Shown: positions 35,981 to 47,112, counted from the first letter of the stretch. The stretch is DNA of 64,000 nt from Proales similis (GCA_019059635.1 JAGVRJ010000004.1:2356001-2420000), one strand, 5' to 3'. Made by a program: numbers and translations. The notes: generated from the letters alone by a model not told the origin.

Positions 35981-36892
35981 ATGACTGAATCGGATGAAAG
36001 CAGCATCGGCTGTTTGATAGACACCACTGGAAGAGTATTGTTCACAAATCAGGAATGGACTTCGAGTGGCCAGCTCACGCTCAGCGTCGGCGATGGCGAA
36101 AACTTTTGGAAAGGCACATGTAAGTGAATGAGTTGTGCGTCATAATGACGATCAGTCTCAACGGGTGCTTAGTCTCGTCAGAAGAGCTGGAGCAGAATGG
36201 CAACACGAAAAACTTTGACCGAGACGGCCTCAAATCGAGCTTGAAACGATCGCTGACTGACTCAAGCGGCGGCGAGTTCGAGTTTCAAACTCAACTGGAC
36301 ACTCAAACACTAAAAGTAACCTTAATGGACGATGGATGCGCAGTTCTTAATGACAATTGAAACAGTTGCGATTGAAACGAATTCTGGAAGAGGAAATTCG
36401 GGTCGAAGTGATCGCACTGCCTTTGGCAATCGTGGACGATCCAGCCAATGTAAGCAGCTTGAGAGAGCCAATTGTTCAAACTCGAGCCAAATCTTGTTGG
36501 GCGAGCAGGAAGTGCGCAATGTTCTGCAGAATTGCATTGCGAGAGAAAAACAGCTCAAAGATCGATTGGCCCAAGCAGAGAACAAATTGAAAAGTGTCCG
36601 AGAGCAGCGCGACGAAGCCTACAAAGTAAATTCTCGTACGTGGACAGGCGGCTTGGCCGGATTTTGAAAAGCGTTCAACTGCTTTAGACAATGGACGAGA
36701 TGATCAAACAAAAGGAAAAGCTCGAAATGGACTTGTTCTCCAAGGCAAGCGCTGAAATTGCCTAACTTTGAGATTTGTCAATTAATCTTCTGTTTTTCTT
36801 CTCACTCGCCTGTTTAGTTTGTGGCGGTGCTGAACGAGAAAAAGGCCAAGATTCGAGAACTGAGCGAAGGCAAAACCAGCTCGGCCGATTGA
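35981..36892 (+). CDS. XRCC4: XRCC4 homologue (short form), non-homologous end-joining factor
   Basis: Partner of DNA ligase IV in non-homologous end joining, acting in the nucleus. Six exons: 35981-36119, 36173-36315, 36366-36449, 36509-36625, 36688-36744 and 36818-36892, 615 nt (204 residues). The head domain shows FWKGT, equivalent to the human AWTGT block, and IRVEVIALPLAIVDDPAN, equivalent to the last strands of the head. The stalk runs from EVRNVLQNC to the end as a coiled coil and includes KLEMDLFSKFVAVLNEKKAKIREL, which matches the ligase IV-binding part of human XRCC4 residue for residue in spacing. It ends just after this region, so it lacks the roughly 130-residue tail of the human protein (about 336). 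The intron after 36744 has a GC donor (GCAAGC). It sits between two cathepsin copies, 212 bp and 194 bp away. Confidence 0.85.
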
Positions 36893-37086
36893 CGAGCGAC
36901 TACCGTCCTCTCCTTCTTTTACCTTTGCTTCTCAATTTCTTATTATCTTTTTTTTTTACGAAAATTAATTTATCACATGCACGGTGGCTATCATCACCAA
37001 GTCAATTAATCACATGAATCGAAGCGAACTCGCCTATTAAACGCATTCAGACGACGACAAATAAAGACTCTGAACGAAACGAAAAT

Positions 37087-38588
<1,502 letters not shown>

Positions 38589-39182
38589 CAACAGCTTTTA
38601 AATCAAATTCACTTTCACTAAACTGAACTCTTGAACGCATTTTTGTCACTACAGCTAAATAAACGAGCCTAAACGGATCATAAAAATCTAATTCGACTCT
38701 TTGAAGCAACAGGTACAAAATGAAGGAATTTTTAGAGCCGCAGATCTTGCACTTGGGGCAAATTTCAAATTTCGACAGAACGTGAGACCTAAAAGTTCAT
38801 GTTGGACTCTCGTTCAAAAGCGCTTGTCAAACAAGCTCGTGCTAGGGCGTCATGAGCCAATGACGAAACATGTTTGCATTCTTTGTATATTCGTTTCATA
38901 TGAGTCAAATGCGCATTTAGGACGAGCGGGCCAGTCGTTTTGGCGTTGGTAGTGAAACGAAAGAATATTCTGGTTCTCGATAGAGCAAGTCGAGTTCGCA
39001 GGGCTGCTTGTCTAGGCTGCGCGTGCGTACACCCATTCGATCGCTACCCTGCTCCTCTCTCCCCCTTCTATTTGAATTAGGCTCAATATGCGGTTTTCAT
39101 AATTGCTTTTTGCAGTGTGCACAGCCGTTCGTATACTCGCCCTCTCTCTCTCTTCGCACTCATGCTCGGATAGATTTATCCC

Positions 39183-39205
39183 GAAGTTTCTCGTAAATTC
39201 TGGAA
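39183..39205 (+). promoter_or_regulatory. Heat-shock element, five units
   Basis: Inverted 5-bp HSF units in perfect phase: GAA, TTC, GTA, TTC, GAA, each separated by 2 bp. Only the middle unit deviates (GTA for GAA). It ends 33 bp before a TATATAT box at 39238-39244, which fits an HSF-driven promoter for the downstream Hsp40 gene. Confidence 0.7.
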
Positions 39206-39237
39206 CAGTGGCGAGCGATATTGTGCTAAACAACGAT

Positions 39238-39244
39238 TATATAT
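39238..39244 (+). promoter_or_regulatory. TATA box of Hsp40 gene
   Basis: A TATATAT string directly downstream of the heat-shock element. Transcription would begin near 39270, and a 5' untranslated intron ending at 39514 would bring the leader next to the ATG at 39571. Confidence 0.5.
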
Positions 39245-39570
39245 CGCTAGCAATCTACATTCGATAGAAGAAAGGAGAGAGAGAGAGAATGTGATCTTTT
39301 AAAAAACTGGGTTACACATTAAGCCGTCTCATTACATTGGTCACAATTACTTTAACGTGGCCGCCCAAGCGTTCACCAGGCGATGATTTAAATTGACGAA
39401 GCTGATCAATAATTCTCTTTCAATCTGTCTGTCTCTCTTTCACTTTGACTCGCTCTCTCTCTCTTTTTGATTCTCTCTTTCTCTTAAATTTGCTTTCATT
39501 ATTTCTAAACTCAGCGCTTATGTTTAGAAGTTAAAGAGCTTGTTGCAAAAAAGTAGAAAAGAGAAAGAGA

Positions 39571-40611
39571 ATGGGCAAAGACTATTACAAGATATTGGGC
39601 CTAAGTCGCAGCGCCAGCGACGATGAGATCAAGAAAGCCTATCGAAAGCTGGCACTTAAATATCATCCTGACAAGAACAAGGAGAAAGGTGCCGAAGAGA
39701 AATTCAAAGAGGTCGCCGAAGCCTACGAGATCCTGAGCGATCCGAAGAAAAAGGAAATATTCGACAAGTATGGCGAAGAAGGCCTCAAGATGGGAGGCGG
39801 TGGCACTCCGGGCGCCTCTGGTGCTGGTGGCGCACCCGGCGGCTTCACATACACCTGGTCCGGCGATCCGAACGAGACGTTCCGCATGTTCTTCGGCAAT
39901 TCCAACCCGTTTGCTGCGTTTTTCGGCGGCGACGATGACGACGAGATGATGGGAGGCGCCGGCGGCTTTCCCAGCATGTTCCGATTCACCAACTCGGGCT
40001 TCGGCGGCAGCGGTGGACCCGGTGGTCCGACATCAATGAGCGCCGGTGTGCCGAAAAAGAAGACCCAGGACCCGCCAATCTACCACGACCTGCTCGTCTC
40101 CCTTGAGGACATTGCACGCGGTGTGACCAAAAAGATGAAGATCTCTCGCCGCGTTCTGGGCCCAGATGGCCGCTCGGCCCATCAGGAAGAAAAAGTGCTC
40201 ACAATTGACGTAAAGCCCGGCTGGAAGGCGGGCACCAAAATCACGTTTCCCCGCGAGGGTGACCAGTCGCCCAACACCATACCCGCCGACATTGTGTTTA
40301 TAATCAAAGACAAGCCTCATCCCTACTTCAAGCGTGACGGCGCTGACCTCATTTATTCAGCTCGTGTGACTCTACGCGAAGCGTTGCTCGGCACGCAAAT
40401 CCAAGTTCCTACTCTGGACGGACGTCGCAAGCAAATTCAGCTCAGCGACGTTGTCAACCCGAGCACCGAGAAGCGAATCGCCGGCGAAGGCTTGCCCTAT
40501 CCCAAACAGGCCAACAAAAAGGGCGACATAATCGTCAAATTTGACATCAAATTTCCGGACACATTAAGCACGAGTCAGCGCGAGATGCTCAATCAATGCT
40601 TGCCTCGATGA
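39571..40611 (+). CDS. DNAJB: Hsp40 co-chaperone, DNAJB1/4/5 type
   Basis: A 346-residue class B J-protein that recruits Hsp70 and stimulates its ATPase in the cytosol or nucleus. The J domain occupies residues 1-70 with the catalytic HPD at 32-34. A Gly/Phe-rich linker with Gly-Gly-Gly and FxxMF elements runs to about 160. Two beta-sandwich C-terminal domains and a short dimerisation tail follow. There is no Cys-rich zinc finger, which separates it from class A. The coding region is intronless, common for heat-inducible chaperones. A tiny 4-codon uORF (39520-39534) would lie in the leader. The heat-shock element at 39183-39205 suggests induction by HSF. Confidence 0.95.
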   Translation: MGKDYYKILGLSRSASDDEIKKAYRKLALKYHPDKNKEKGAEEKFKEVAEAYEILSDPKKKEIFDKYGEEGLKMGGGGTPGASGAGGAPGGFTYTWSGDPNETFRMFFGNSNPFAAFFGGDDDDEMMGGAGGFPSMFRFTNSGFGGSGGPGGPTSMSAGVPKKKTQDPPIYHDLLVSLEDIARGVTKKMKISRRVLGPDGRSAHQEEKVLTIDVKPGWKAGTKITFPREGDQSPNTIPADIVFIIKDKPHPYFKRDGADLIYSARVTLREALLGTQIQVPTLDGRRKQIQLSDVVNPSTEKRIAGEGLPYPKQANKKGDIIVKFDIKFPDTLSTSQREMLNQCLPR

Positions 40612-41159
40612 GCTCGAGTTGGACTGTTGCCCGGCCAGCAAGCTGCATAGCAAAAAACAAATGGCAAATTTCATTCTCGTTCTTGTTCGCGTTCACTATT
40701 CTTTCGGCCGTAATCGGTGCAGATTTGGACTTAGCCGCTGTTCACCGAGCTAAATTAAGTGAACTCGTCACTCGAATGTTCATGTTCATAGTCGGCTTGA
40801 TTTATTCTATATTTACTTTTCCTAAAGCTAAAGGCTTATTGTCTTCTATAAATTTCTTATGCTTAAGCTTTTTCTAAAAAATAAACAAAAAAATACGAAT
40901 AAGCGAAATGAGTAAGAAATGTCAACGCTTTGCTACGGAAAGAGGGCAGAAATAAACTTTCACTGCTTGGAGACACAACTGGGTGGTTAAAAGGACAAAA
41001 GAAACAAGAGCTCTTGCACGTTTGTCAAGGCAGCACTTTCCAGTCAGCGAGAATTCAAATTATGTTCAGCCTGACAGTGACATTACACATAAATCGCGTA
41101 TGCAATGAGCAAAGTGTGTTGTTAGTAGAATCGTCGACTAAATTCATAGAAACACAAAA
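40612..41159. other. Intergenic region
   Basis: About 550 bp containing the Hsp40 3' untranslated region (AATAAA near 40880) and the promoter of serpin 1. No conserved coding exon is seen. Confidence 0.5.
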
Positions 41160-42354
41160 ATGGACTCTCTGGCTGAAAGCTTGTTCGGATTCACGGCTAA
41201 GCTCTACGCCCAAGTGGCGTCAGGCAAAGGTAGGCGCCCCAGGAACACACCTTGCGAACGCTCCCTAAGCATAATTGTCGCCGCGTCTAGAGGAGAACTT
41301 TTTCGCCTCGCCGTACAGCATCAGCACTGCGCTGAGCATGTGTCTGCTGGGCGCGCGCGAAGAGACCGAGCAGCAGCTCAAGCAGCTGCTCGCAGTCGCC
41401 GACGCCAGCAAGCTGGGCGAGATGCACTCGCAGCAGCTCGCCGAGCTCGAACGCCTGCAGCAGGGCCCGGTCAGCATCAGCACGGCCAACCGCCTCTTTC
41501 CGAAGCAAGGCTTCCAGCTCGAGCCCGAGTTCGTCCAGCTGGTCAGCAAGCACTTCAAGAGCGAGCTGCACGCGCTCGACTTTGACCAGCAGCAGCAGGC
41601 GGCCGACACCATCAACCAGTGGGTCGAGAAGGAGACGCACGGCATGATCCGCAACTTGATCGCGCCGCAGGCTCTCGGCCCGCTCACTCGCCTTGTGCTC
41701 GTCAACGCCATCTACTTCAAGGCCAACTGGATGTATCCGTTTAAAAAGGAGCTCACCATGCCTCAAGATTTCACCACACCCAACGGGAAAGTCAAGCAAA
41801 TTCGAATGATGCGCATGAGCAGGAAGTTTGCGTTCCGAGCAAATGTGGGCCGATTACCGCTGGATATGGTCACATTGCCTTATAGTAGCGGCGAAATGGC
41901 AATGAGCATTCTTCTGCCCCAAAACGGCACGCAGCTGTCAGCCATTGAGCCAGCAATCACTGTCAAGCTTCTCACCGAAATTTTGACATCCAAGGACGCT
42001 CCAGCTGAGATGATTGACCTTTCGCTGCCGCGATTTAAACTCGAGTACAAGACAGAGCTGATAGATCACTTTCGTAGTATGGGCGCGACAGTCCCGTTCG
42101 ATGAAACCAGAGCGAACTTTTCGGGCATTCATCGTGGTAACCTGCTTTACATAAGCAAAGTTATTCATCAGGCTGTGGTGGAAGTGACCGAAGAAGGCAC
42201 TGAGGCCGCTGCAGCCACCGCAGTTGTCATGGTCAAGCGTTCAATCGCAGCCCGCCCACGCCAGTTCATTTGCAACCGGCCTTTTATGTTTATAATTCAC
42301 ACGCAGTCGGGCTGCATTCTGTTTATTGGCAAACTATCAAACCCTAGCGAATGA
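41160..42354 (+). CDS. Intracellular-type serpin, copy 1 (P1 Arg)
   Basis: A serine-protease inhibitor of the serpin family. Two exons: 41160-41229 and 41291-42354, 1134 nt (377 residues). There is no signal peptide, so it looks like a clade B-type cytoplasmic or leaderless serpin. Landmarks are FFASPYSIS (helix B), VLVNAIYFKANW (breach) and the reactive-centre hinge EEGTEAAAATA. Counting from the conserved hinge places Arg at P1 and Ser at P1' (VKRS), predicting inhibition of trypsin-like proteases. The C-terminal NRPFMFIIH block is intact. Bases 41202-41730, including the whole intron, are identical to copy 2, while the second half is diverged. Its poly(A) signal (42410-42415) lies within 25 bp of the stop of the convergent acetyltransferase gene. 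Confidence 0.94.
41202..41730 (+). repeat. 529-bp tract identical to serpin copy 2
   Basis: Identical base for base to 45598-46126 (offset 4396). It covers the end of exon 1, the 61-nt intron and the first 440 nt of exon 2. Identity stops abruptly at both ends. The tract is markedly GC-richer than its flanks. This is the signature of gene conversion, or a recent partial duplication, between the two serpins. Confidence 0.92.
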
Positions 42355-42430
42355 TTAAACTATTTGTTTTCAAATTCAAAAGACAAGAATTGAACGAAAT
42401 TAGAGGACGAATAAAAGAGAAGATAATTGT

Positions 42431-43069
42431 CTAGTTGCTCTCTTCAGGCCTGTCAAGACGCCTAATGACTCGAGCAGGATTGCCGACAACCACACAGTAG
42501 GGCTCAACGTCTTTTGTGACCACGCTGCCCGCACCGACAGTGACTCCGTCGCCAATGGTCACACCCGGCATGATAATGGCGCCGCCACCGATCCAGCAAT
42601 CGTTGCCAATCGTAATCGGTCTGCCGTCCTCGCCGGTTCTTCGCACCTGGGGATCGGTTGAATGACTGGCTGTGTAGACCTGCACATTCGGACCGAACAG
42701 GGTAAAAGAGCCGATTTTTATCTGGCAGACATCGAGGAACACACAATTATGGTTGGCGTAAGAGTTCTCGCCCCAGTGAATGTTCGATCCGTAGTCGCAA
42801 AAGAACGGCGGCTCTATGTAAGTGTTCTGTCCATAAGTGCCCATAAGTTCGCCAAGCAGCTTCTGTCGCCCCTCTACGTCCAGTGGGTCGTGTTGGTTAA
42901 TTCGCTGGCACATGACCTTGGCAAAGGCGCGTCCGTTTAGAAGCCGTTCATCAAATGGGTCATAAGTCATGCCCGTGACCATCTTTTCCACTTGGTCGTA
43001 CTCTTCGGGCGCCTTTTCCAGCGGCAAGCTGGGCACGTCGAGTTTAATCGGCTTCAACTGTTGGCTCAT
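42431..43069 (-). CDS. Maltose/galactoside O-acetyltransferase-like (left-handed beta-helix), bacterial type
   Basis: A 212-residue intronless gene. The product transfers acetyl from acetyl-CoA to a sugar or similar acceptor in the Mac/LacA/NodL family. The N-terminal Mac domain contains EKMVTGMTYDPFDERLL. The body consists of hexapeptide repeats that form the beta-helix, with the catalytic His in TASHS and the acetyl-CoA-binding blocks IGNDCWIGGGAIIMPGVTIG and VVGNPARVIR. The family is widespread in bacteria and fungi and rare in animals, so horizontal origin is likely. Codon use and flanks look like the host, so it is not a contaminant by appearance. It is convergent with serpin 1, with 76 bp between stops, and has a candidate AATAAA (42327-42322) inside the serpin coding region. 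Confidence 0.93.
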   Translation of the reverse strand: MSQQLKPIKLDVPSLPLEKAPEEYDQVEKMVTGMTYDPFDERLLNGRAFAKVMCQRINQHDPLDVEGRQKLLGELMGTYGQNTYIEPPFFCDYGSNIHWGENSYANHNCVFLDVCQIKIGSFTLFGPNVQVYTASHSTDPQVRRTGEDGRPITIGNDCWIGGGAIIMPGVTIGDGVTVGAGSVVTKDVEPYCVVVGNPARVIRRLDRPEESN

Positions 43070-43549
43070 GACTTCGAATTTTGAAGCAAATCAAAGAACT
43101 GAGTTGACATTTCTACCCGAGCCACTCCCTTTTTATTCTCATTTTTTGCATACACGTTCGATTGTGGTTGGACCATTTTGGCTGGAAATTATGCATTTTA
43201 TTTGCTCGACTAATTTTAGAAGCTAGAATTAGAGAGTCGGCCGTGAGCAAGTGAACGAAATTTATAATCTCCTAGATAAGTAGAGAACGGTTGATAATTG
43301 AGCCCTAAAATTGTGCTCGTTAAAATAGAGAACGAAATCAAACGAACTTGCCGCAAGCTTGAACAAGGCGAAAACATTTAAAGCGTTAACAAAATTGCGT
43401 CAAAGAGGTCTTTCACTGCGGCGGTGGTGGTGGTGGTGGTGGCGGCGGCGGCTACTGTGAGAAACGCGCCGTTCGTTACACTCAATCGGGCTAGATTCGG
43501 ATTATGCTTGATTGCGGTAATCAACAAGAGAGGCGAACAGATGAGAAGG
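43070..43549. other. Intergenic region with GGT/GGC repeat
   Basis: About 480 bp between the acetyltransferase start and the stop of the first sphingosine kinase gene, both minus strand. It contains a (GGT/GGC)n run at 43419-43452. No further gene is recognised. Confidence 0.5.
43419..43452. repeat. (GGT/GGC)n trinucleotide repeat
   Basis: About eleven consecutive GGY trinucleotides with mixed third base, in non-coding DNA just downstream of the first sphingosine kinase gene. Confidence 0.85.
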
Positions 43550-45051
43550 CTAGTAGAGGCCAGTGATCACTTTGGGCACAATTTCGCCTTGAATTCGACC
43601 GTAGGGCACGCGCTCGCCGTCAAGCATCAAGTTGCCCTTCTCGCCGAACGGCTCCAATCGGAATGCTTTGATTCGAATCCATTCCACATATTGACTGTTC
43701 AAGTAGGTGCCTTTCTCGGCCTCGCTCATCAGCATGAGCAGCTGATAGCGCGATATGCCTTTTTTGACGAACGTCAGGTACATGCAGCCATCGTGCGGCT
43801 CACTCTCCGGCGCGATAAAGAACTCTTGGCCAATGAAGGGCGTGTTGGCAATCAGAAAGGAGACAAACTCGTCCTCGACAAAGAACCAGCTTTCGGGCAC
43901 AGGCTCATCGAACGGCGCCAGCATTGTGCGACTTTCTTTGGCCAGCGGCTTGCCGGTGCCTTTCATCGCTTTTATGCTCGGATCTTTGATTTTGAAGTCG
44001 GCGGACTCGGGCAGGAATGAAATTCGTCCGGTGTACACTTTCAGGTCTGTTGAGGTGTTCGTGTGTGTGCGAGTGTCAGGAATCAGTATTCAAAGAAGCG
44101 AAAAATAGACGACTGCTTACTTATGAGCTGAGTGAGGCCGCCGACGAAGAAGCGAAGAGAGCCCAGATAACGGTACATTTCGCTTACATAGTCCAAGTCG
44201 GCCACAATCGCCCACTCAACGTTGAGATAAGCATGAGTGACCGCGCCGCTCTTCTCGTGTTCGATTCGCATGAGGTCTATGTGGCACCTTAAAGGCCGCA
44301 TTAAATGAAATGCGATCTGACTGGCGAACTCGTTCACGCTGAATTTCATGAACTTGGCCGAGCCAGTGCGCTTGTAGAGCATGCTGGACGCGAAGCCATT
44401 TGCCGAGCCAGCCGGTATTTGAGCAATCGGAATCTGAAGCACCTTGTCGCGGTCCGTTCTGGCCATGAGGCCATTGATTACCTCGTGAACGAGGCCGTCG
44501 CCCGAAACAACAAGTATTGCCCGGTAGCCAGACAAGTCCTGTTGCCGGACAAAATCGAAGGCGAAATTGGCCCTTTCGGTGACCACTGTCTTGCTGAGGA
44601 TGCCGGCCTCGTTCCAGATGTTCAAGCATTGGTTGATCAAGATGCTTTTGGCGTAGCCGCTGCCCGAGTTGGGATTTAGCAATAAAAGAAACGGCTTGTC
44701 GCAGTTCTCTTGCTCTTTTATGCCACTCAGAGTGTTTATGGCTCTACTGGCTTGTTCAACTCTCGACAAATTCTCCTCCATCTTGTCGTACTGGTCGCAC
44801 TTGAGCTGAATAGAGCCTCTTACTCGCTTCTCGCCCGATCTGCTTGACCAGTAGATTGTCAAATAAGCCGAGTTGTCATAAGCGCTTGTGGGCCGATGAG
44901 TTTGGCTACCGACGATGTCTTGAGCGTCTATTGCACTTTGATTGGTGCCGTCGATTTTGAGCGTCTGGCCATCGATCGCAATCTGCACAGCCTCTCCGCT
45001 CGACTTGTTTGTGAGCTCGAAAGTCAAAGTTTTGTCTGACTTGTTTGACAT
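43550..45051 (-). CDS. SPHK: Sphingosine kinase, copy 1
   Basis: A lipid kinase that phosphorylates sphingosine to sphingosine-1-phosphate. Exons 45051-44121 and 44046-43550, 1428 nt (475 residues), with a 74-nt GT-AG intron. The diacylglycerol-kinase catalytic fold shows LLLNPNSGSG (ATP-binding loop, where canonical sphingosine kinases have a GGKGKA-like loop), VSGDGLVHEVINGL (catalytic loop with SGDG) and IPAGSANGFA. A later conserved EWAIVADLDYVSEMYRYLGSLRF and a C-terminal DGERVPYGRIQGEI complete the family pattern. The N-terminal 100 residues are a PH-like leader with little conservation. A paralogue lies at 50118-51824. Confidence 0.92.
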
Positions 45052-45555
45052 AACTTATGCTCGAGCAAGCGCGATGCGATCACTGTCTACCTGACGAGAG
45101 TTAAAATGTGTGAACGGCAAACAACGTCGAAAAGCTTAATATTTAAATGCGAGAACGCAACGAGGCCAGCACACAGCTTTTCACCTGGCTGACTTTTTAT
45201 TCAAATGCAAAAAGAGTCGCGCATGAAGAGGCGACAAGCTGGTGACGATTGAATTGAATTTGGGTTTTTATCAGGCGATGATCTAGCATATCGCGATCAG
45301 GTTCGTTCTACATGTGCGACAAGGTTTGATGAGGAGAAATAAGAGAAAGAGAGAGAGAGAGATGAAGAGGAGAAAAGAGCGCTCGAACGATACGAGGAGC
45401 GAATAATTCTGCTTCAAATTGCACAATCTCGTTTATTCATAATCACATCACTCGCTTAATCATCCTGGCCTCGTATATATAAATGCGCGGCTGTCAGTAG
45501 AAGCCAATCTAAAACCTAACTTGCTTGAAACGAAATACACACGCATTGAAAAATC
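45052..45555. other. Divergent promoter region
   Basis: About 500 bp between the divergent starts of sphingosine kinase 1 (minus) and serpin 2 (plus). A TATATAAA at 45476-45483 lies 73 bp before the serpin 2 ATG. A (GA)n run occurs near 45350. Confidence 0.55.
45476..45483 (+). promoter_or_regulatory. TATA box of serpin copy 2
   Basis: TATATAAA with a TCAGT initiator-like motif about 18 bp further down and the ATG at 45556. The spacing to the initiator is slightly short, so the exact start site is uncertain. Confidence 0.5.
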
Positions 45556-46762
45556 ATGGACGCGCTCGCAAAGAGTATTAGTCATTTCGCCGTTCGACTC
45601 TACGCCCAAGTGGCGTCAGGCAAAGGTAGGCGCCCCAGGAACACACCTTGCGAACGCTCCCTAAGCATAATTGTCGCCGCGTCTAGAGGAGAACTTTTTC
45701 GCCTCGCCGTACAGCATCAGCACTGCGCTGAGCATGTGTCTGCTGGGCGCGCGCGAAGAGACCGAGCAGCAGCTCAAGCAGCTGCTCGCAGTCGCCGACG
45801 CCAGCAAGCTGGGCGAGATGCACTCGCAGCAGCTCGCCGAGCTCGAACGCCTGCAGCAGGGCCCGGTCAGCATCAGCACGGCCAACCGCCTCTTTCCGAA
45901 GCAAGGCTTCCAGCTCGAGCCCGAGTTCGTCCAGCTGGTCAGCAAGCACTTCAAGAGCGAGCTGCACGCGCTCGACTTTGACCAGCAGCAGCAGGCGGCC
46001 GACACCATCAACCAGTGGGTCGAGAAGGAGACGCACGGCATGATCCGCAACTTGATCGCGCCGCAGGCTCTCGGCCCGCTCACTCGCCTTGTGCTCGTCA
46101 ACGCCATCTACTTCAAGGCCAACTGGTTGCACCAGTTCGACAAGAATCTGACCACCGACGAAGACTTTAAACTTGCGTCTGGTGCCACTCAAAAAGTTCC
46201 GATGATGCGCTTGACAACCAAGAGCTTCTTGTATCGTCATGCGCCCAGCGGCCTGCCGGTGAACGTGGCCACTCTTCCCTACCAAGGCCAAGAGATCGCA
46301 ATGAGCATTGTGCTGCCCGAGGAAGGCACTCAGCTCTCAGCGATCGAAAGCAAACTAAGCGTGGAGCTCATCTCCGAGATTTTGGCTTCTAATAACGGTG
46401 TGATGGAAAAGCTTCACCTCTACTTGCCTCGCTTCAAGCTCGAGTACAAGACTGAGCTGTCTGATCACCTTAGCGAGATGGGCGCGCCTTCCGCATTCGA
46501 CATTTCCAAGGCCAACTTCTCCGGCATCCACGGAAAAGAAGAGCTCTGCATTAGCAAGGTCATCCATCAGGCTGTGGTCGACGTGAATGAAGTGGGCACC
46601 GAGGCGGCCGCTGCCACTGCTGTCATAATGATGACCCGATGCGCGGTGATCGAAGACTTTCCGATCGAGTTCAGATGCGACCGACCTTTCATGTTCGTTA
46701 TTCATTCGCTTTCTGACGGCGTCGTTCTCTTTATGGGAAAATACTCGAGCCCGCCGCAGTAA
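45556..46762 (+). CDS. Intracellular-type serpin, copy 2 (P1 Arg, P1' Cys)
   Basis: Paralogue of the serpin at 41160. Exons 45556-45625 and 45687-46762, 1146 nt (381 residues), no signal peptide. The first 14 codons differ from copy 1. The next 529 bp, including the intron, are identical to copy 1, and the rest is clearly diverged though homologous. The hinge GTEAAAATA is kept. Counting from it gives Arg at P1 and Cys at P1' (TRC), again predicting a trypsin-like target but with a different loop (VIMMTRCAVIED). The C-terminal CDRPFMFVIH block is intact. A poly(A) signal lies at 46888-46893. Confidence 0.94.
45598..46126 (+). repeat. 529-bp tract identical to serpin copy 1
   Basis: The partner of 41202-41730. 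It ends exactly after the conserved breach codons for KANW. The antisense and alternate-frame ORFs in the two tracts are also identical, which confirms identity at the DNA level and not just in protein. Confidence 0.92.
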
Positions 46763-47112
46763 GAGCAGAGCAAATTTAGCCTGACCGTTTTAGTTTAGTT
46801 AAATTCACAACAATTGCACTCAAATAGCTTTTGAGCAATCGGGCAGCTCTCAGAGCTCTCTTTTAGAACATTCGGCGATCTAGACTGAATAAATAACTTT
46901 TCATGCTTGTTTCTCACCCTCTCACGCCTTTGTTTCGTCTGGCCCTGGTTTTGCTCTTTTCAATTTATTTTCACGTTTGGCGACAAACAAAATAAGCAGT
47001 TAACTGGTCAATAAATAATTAGGGCTTTAGCAAAAAAGAGAAAAAAAAGAGAGAGAAAAAATAAATCAAAAGCATAGATTAAGATTGAAAAGCAAAAAAA
47101 AAATAAACAAGA
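46763..47112. other. Convergent intergenic region
   Basis: About 350 bp containing the 3' untranslated regions of serpin 2 and ILRUN, which converge. The part near 47030-47100 is very A-rich. Confidence 0.5.

Larger units (their letters stand above)
38589..39570. other. Intergenic region with heat-shock promoter
   Basis: About 980 bp between cathepsin copy 2 and the Hsp40 gene. The last 400 bp contain a heat-shock element, a TATA box and a likely 5' untranslated intron acceptor (CAG ending at 39514). The first part is the cathepsin 3' untranslated region. Short ORFs here show no family similarity that I recognise. Confidence 0.5.

Noticed and set aside
38701-38952. 83-codon ORF between cathepsin 2 and Hsp40
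   Set aside because: There is no recognisable domain or flanking signal, and it overlaps the expected 3' region of the cathepsin gene.
38958-38976. Second heat-shock element upstream of Hsp40
   Set aside because: Only two units are in phase (GAA, TTC), and it lies more than 260 bp from the TATA box.
41160-41585. 141-codon frame starting at the serpin ATG and reading through the intron (also 45556-45981)
   Set aside because: It continues through a clear GT-AG intron into the wrong frame, giving an Arg/Ala-rich sequence unlike serpins. The spliced frame matches the family.
41265-41711. 148-codon antisense ORF in serpin 1, repeated exactly in serpin 2 (45661-46107)
   Set aside because: It lies wholly within the conversion tract on the opposite strand and is a by-product of GC-rich codons. 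Its identity in both copies only reflects the identical DNA.
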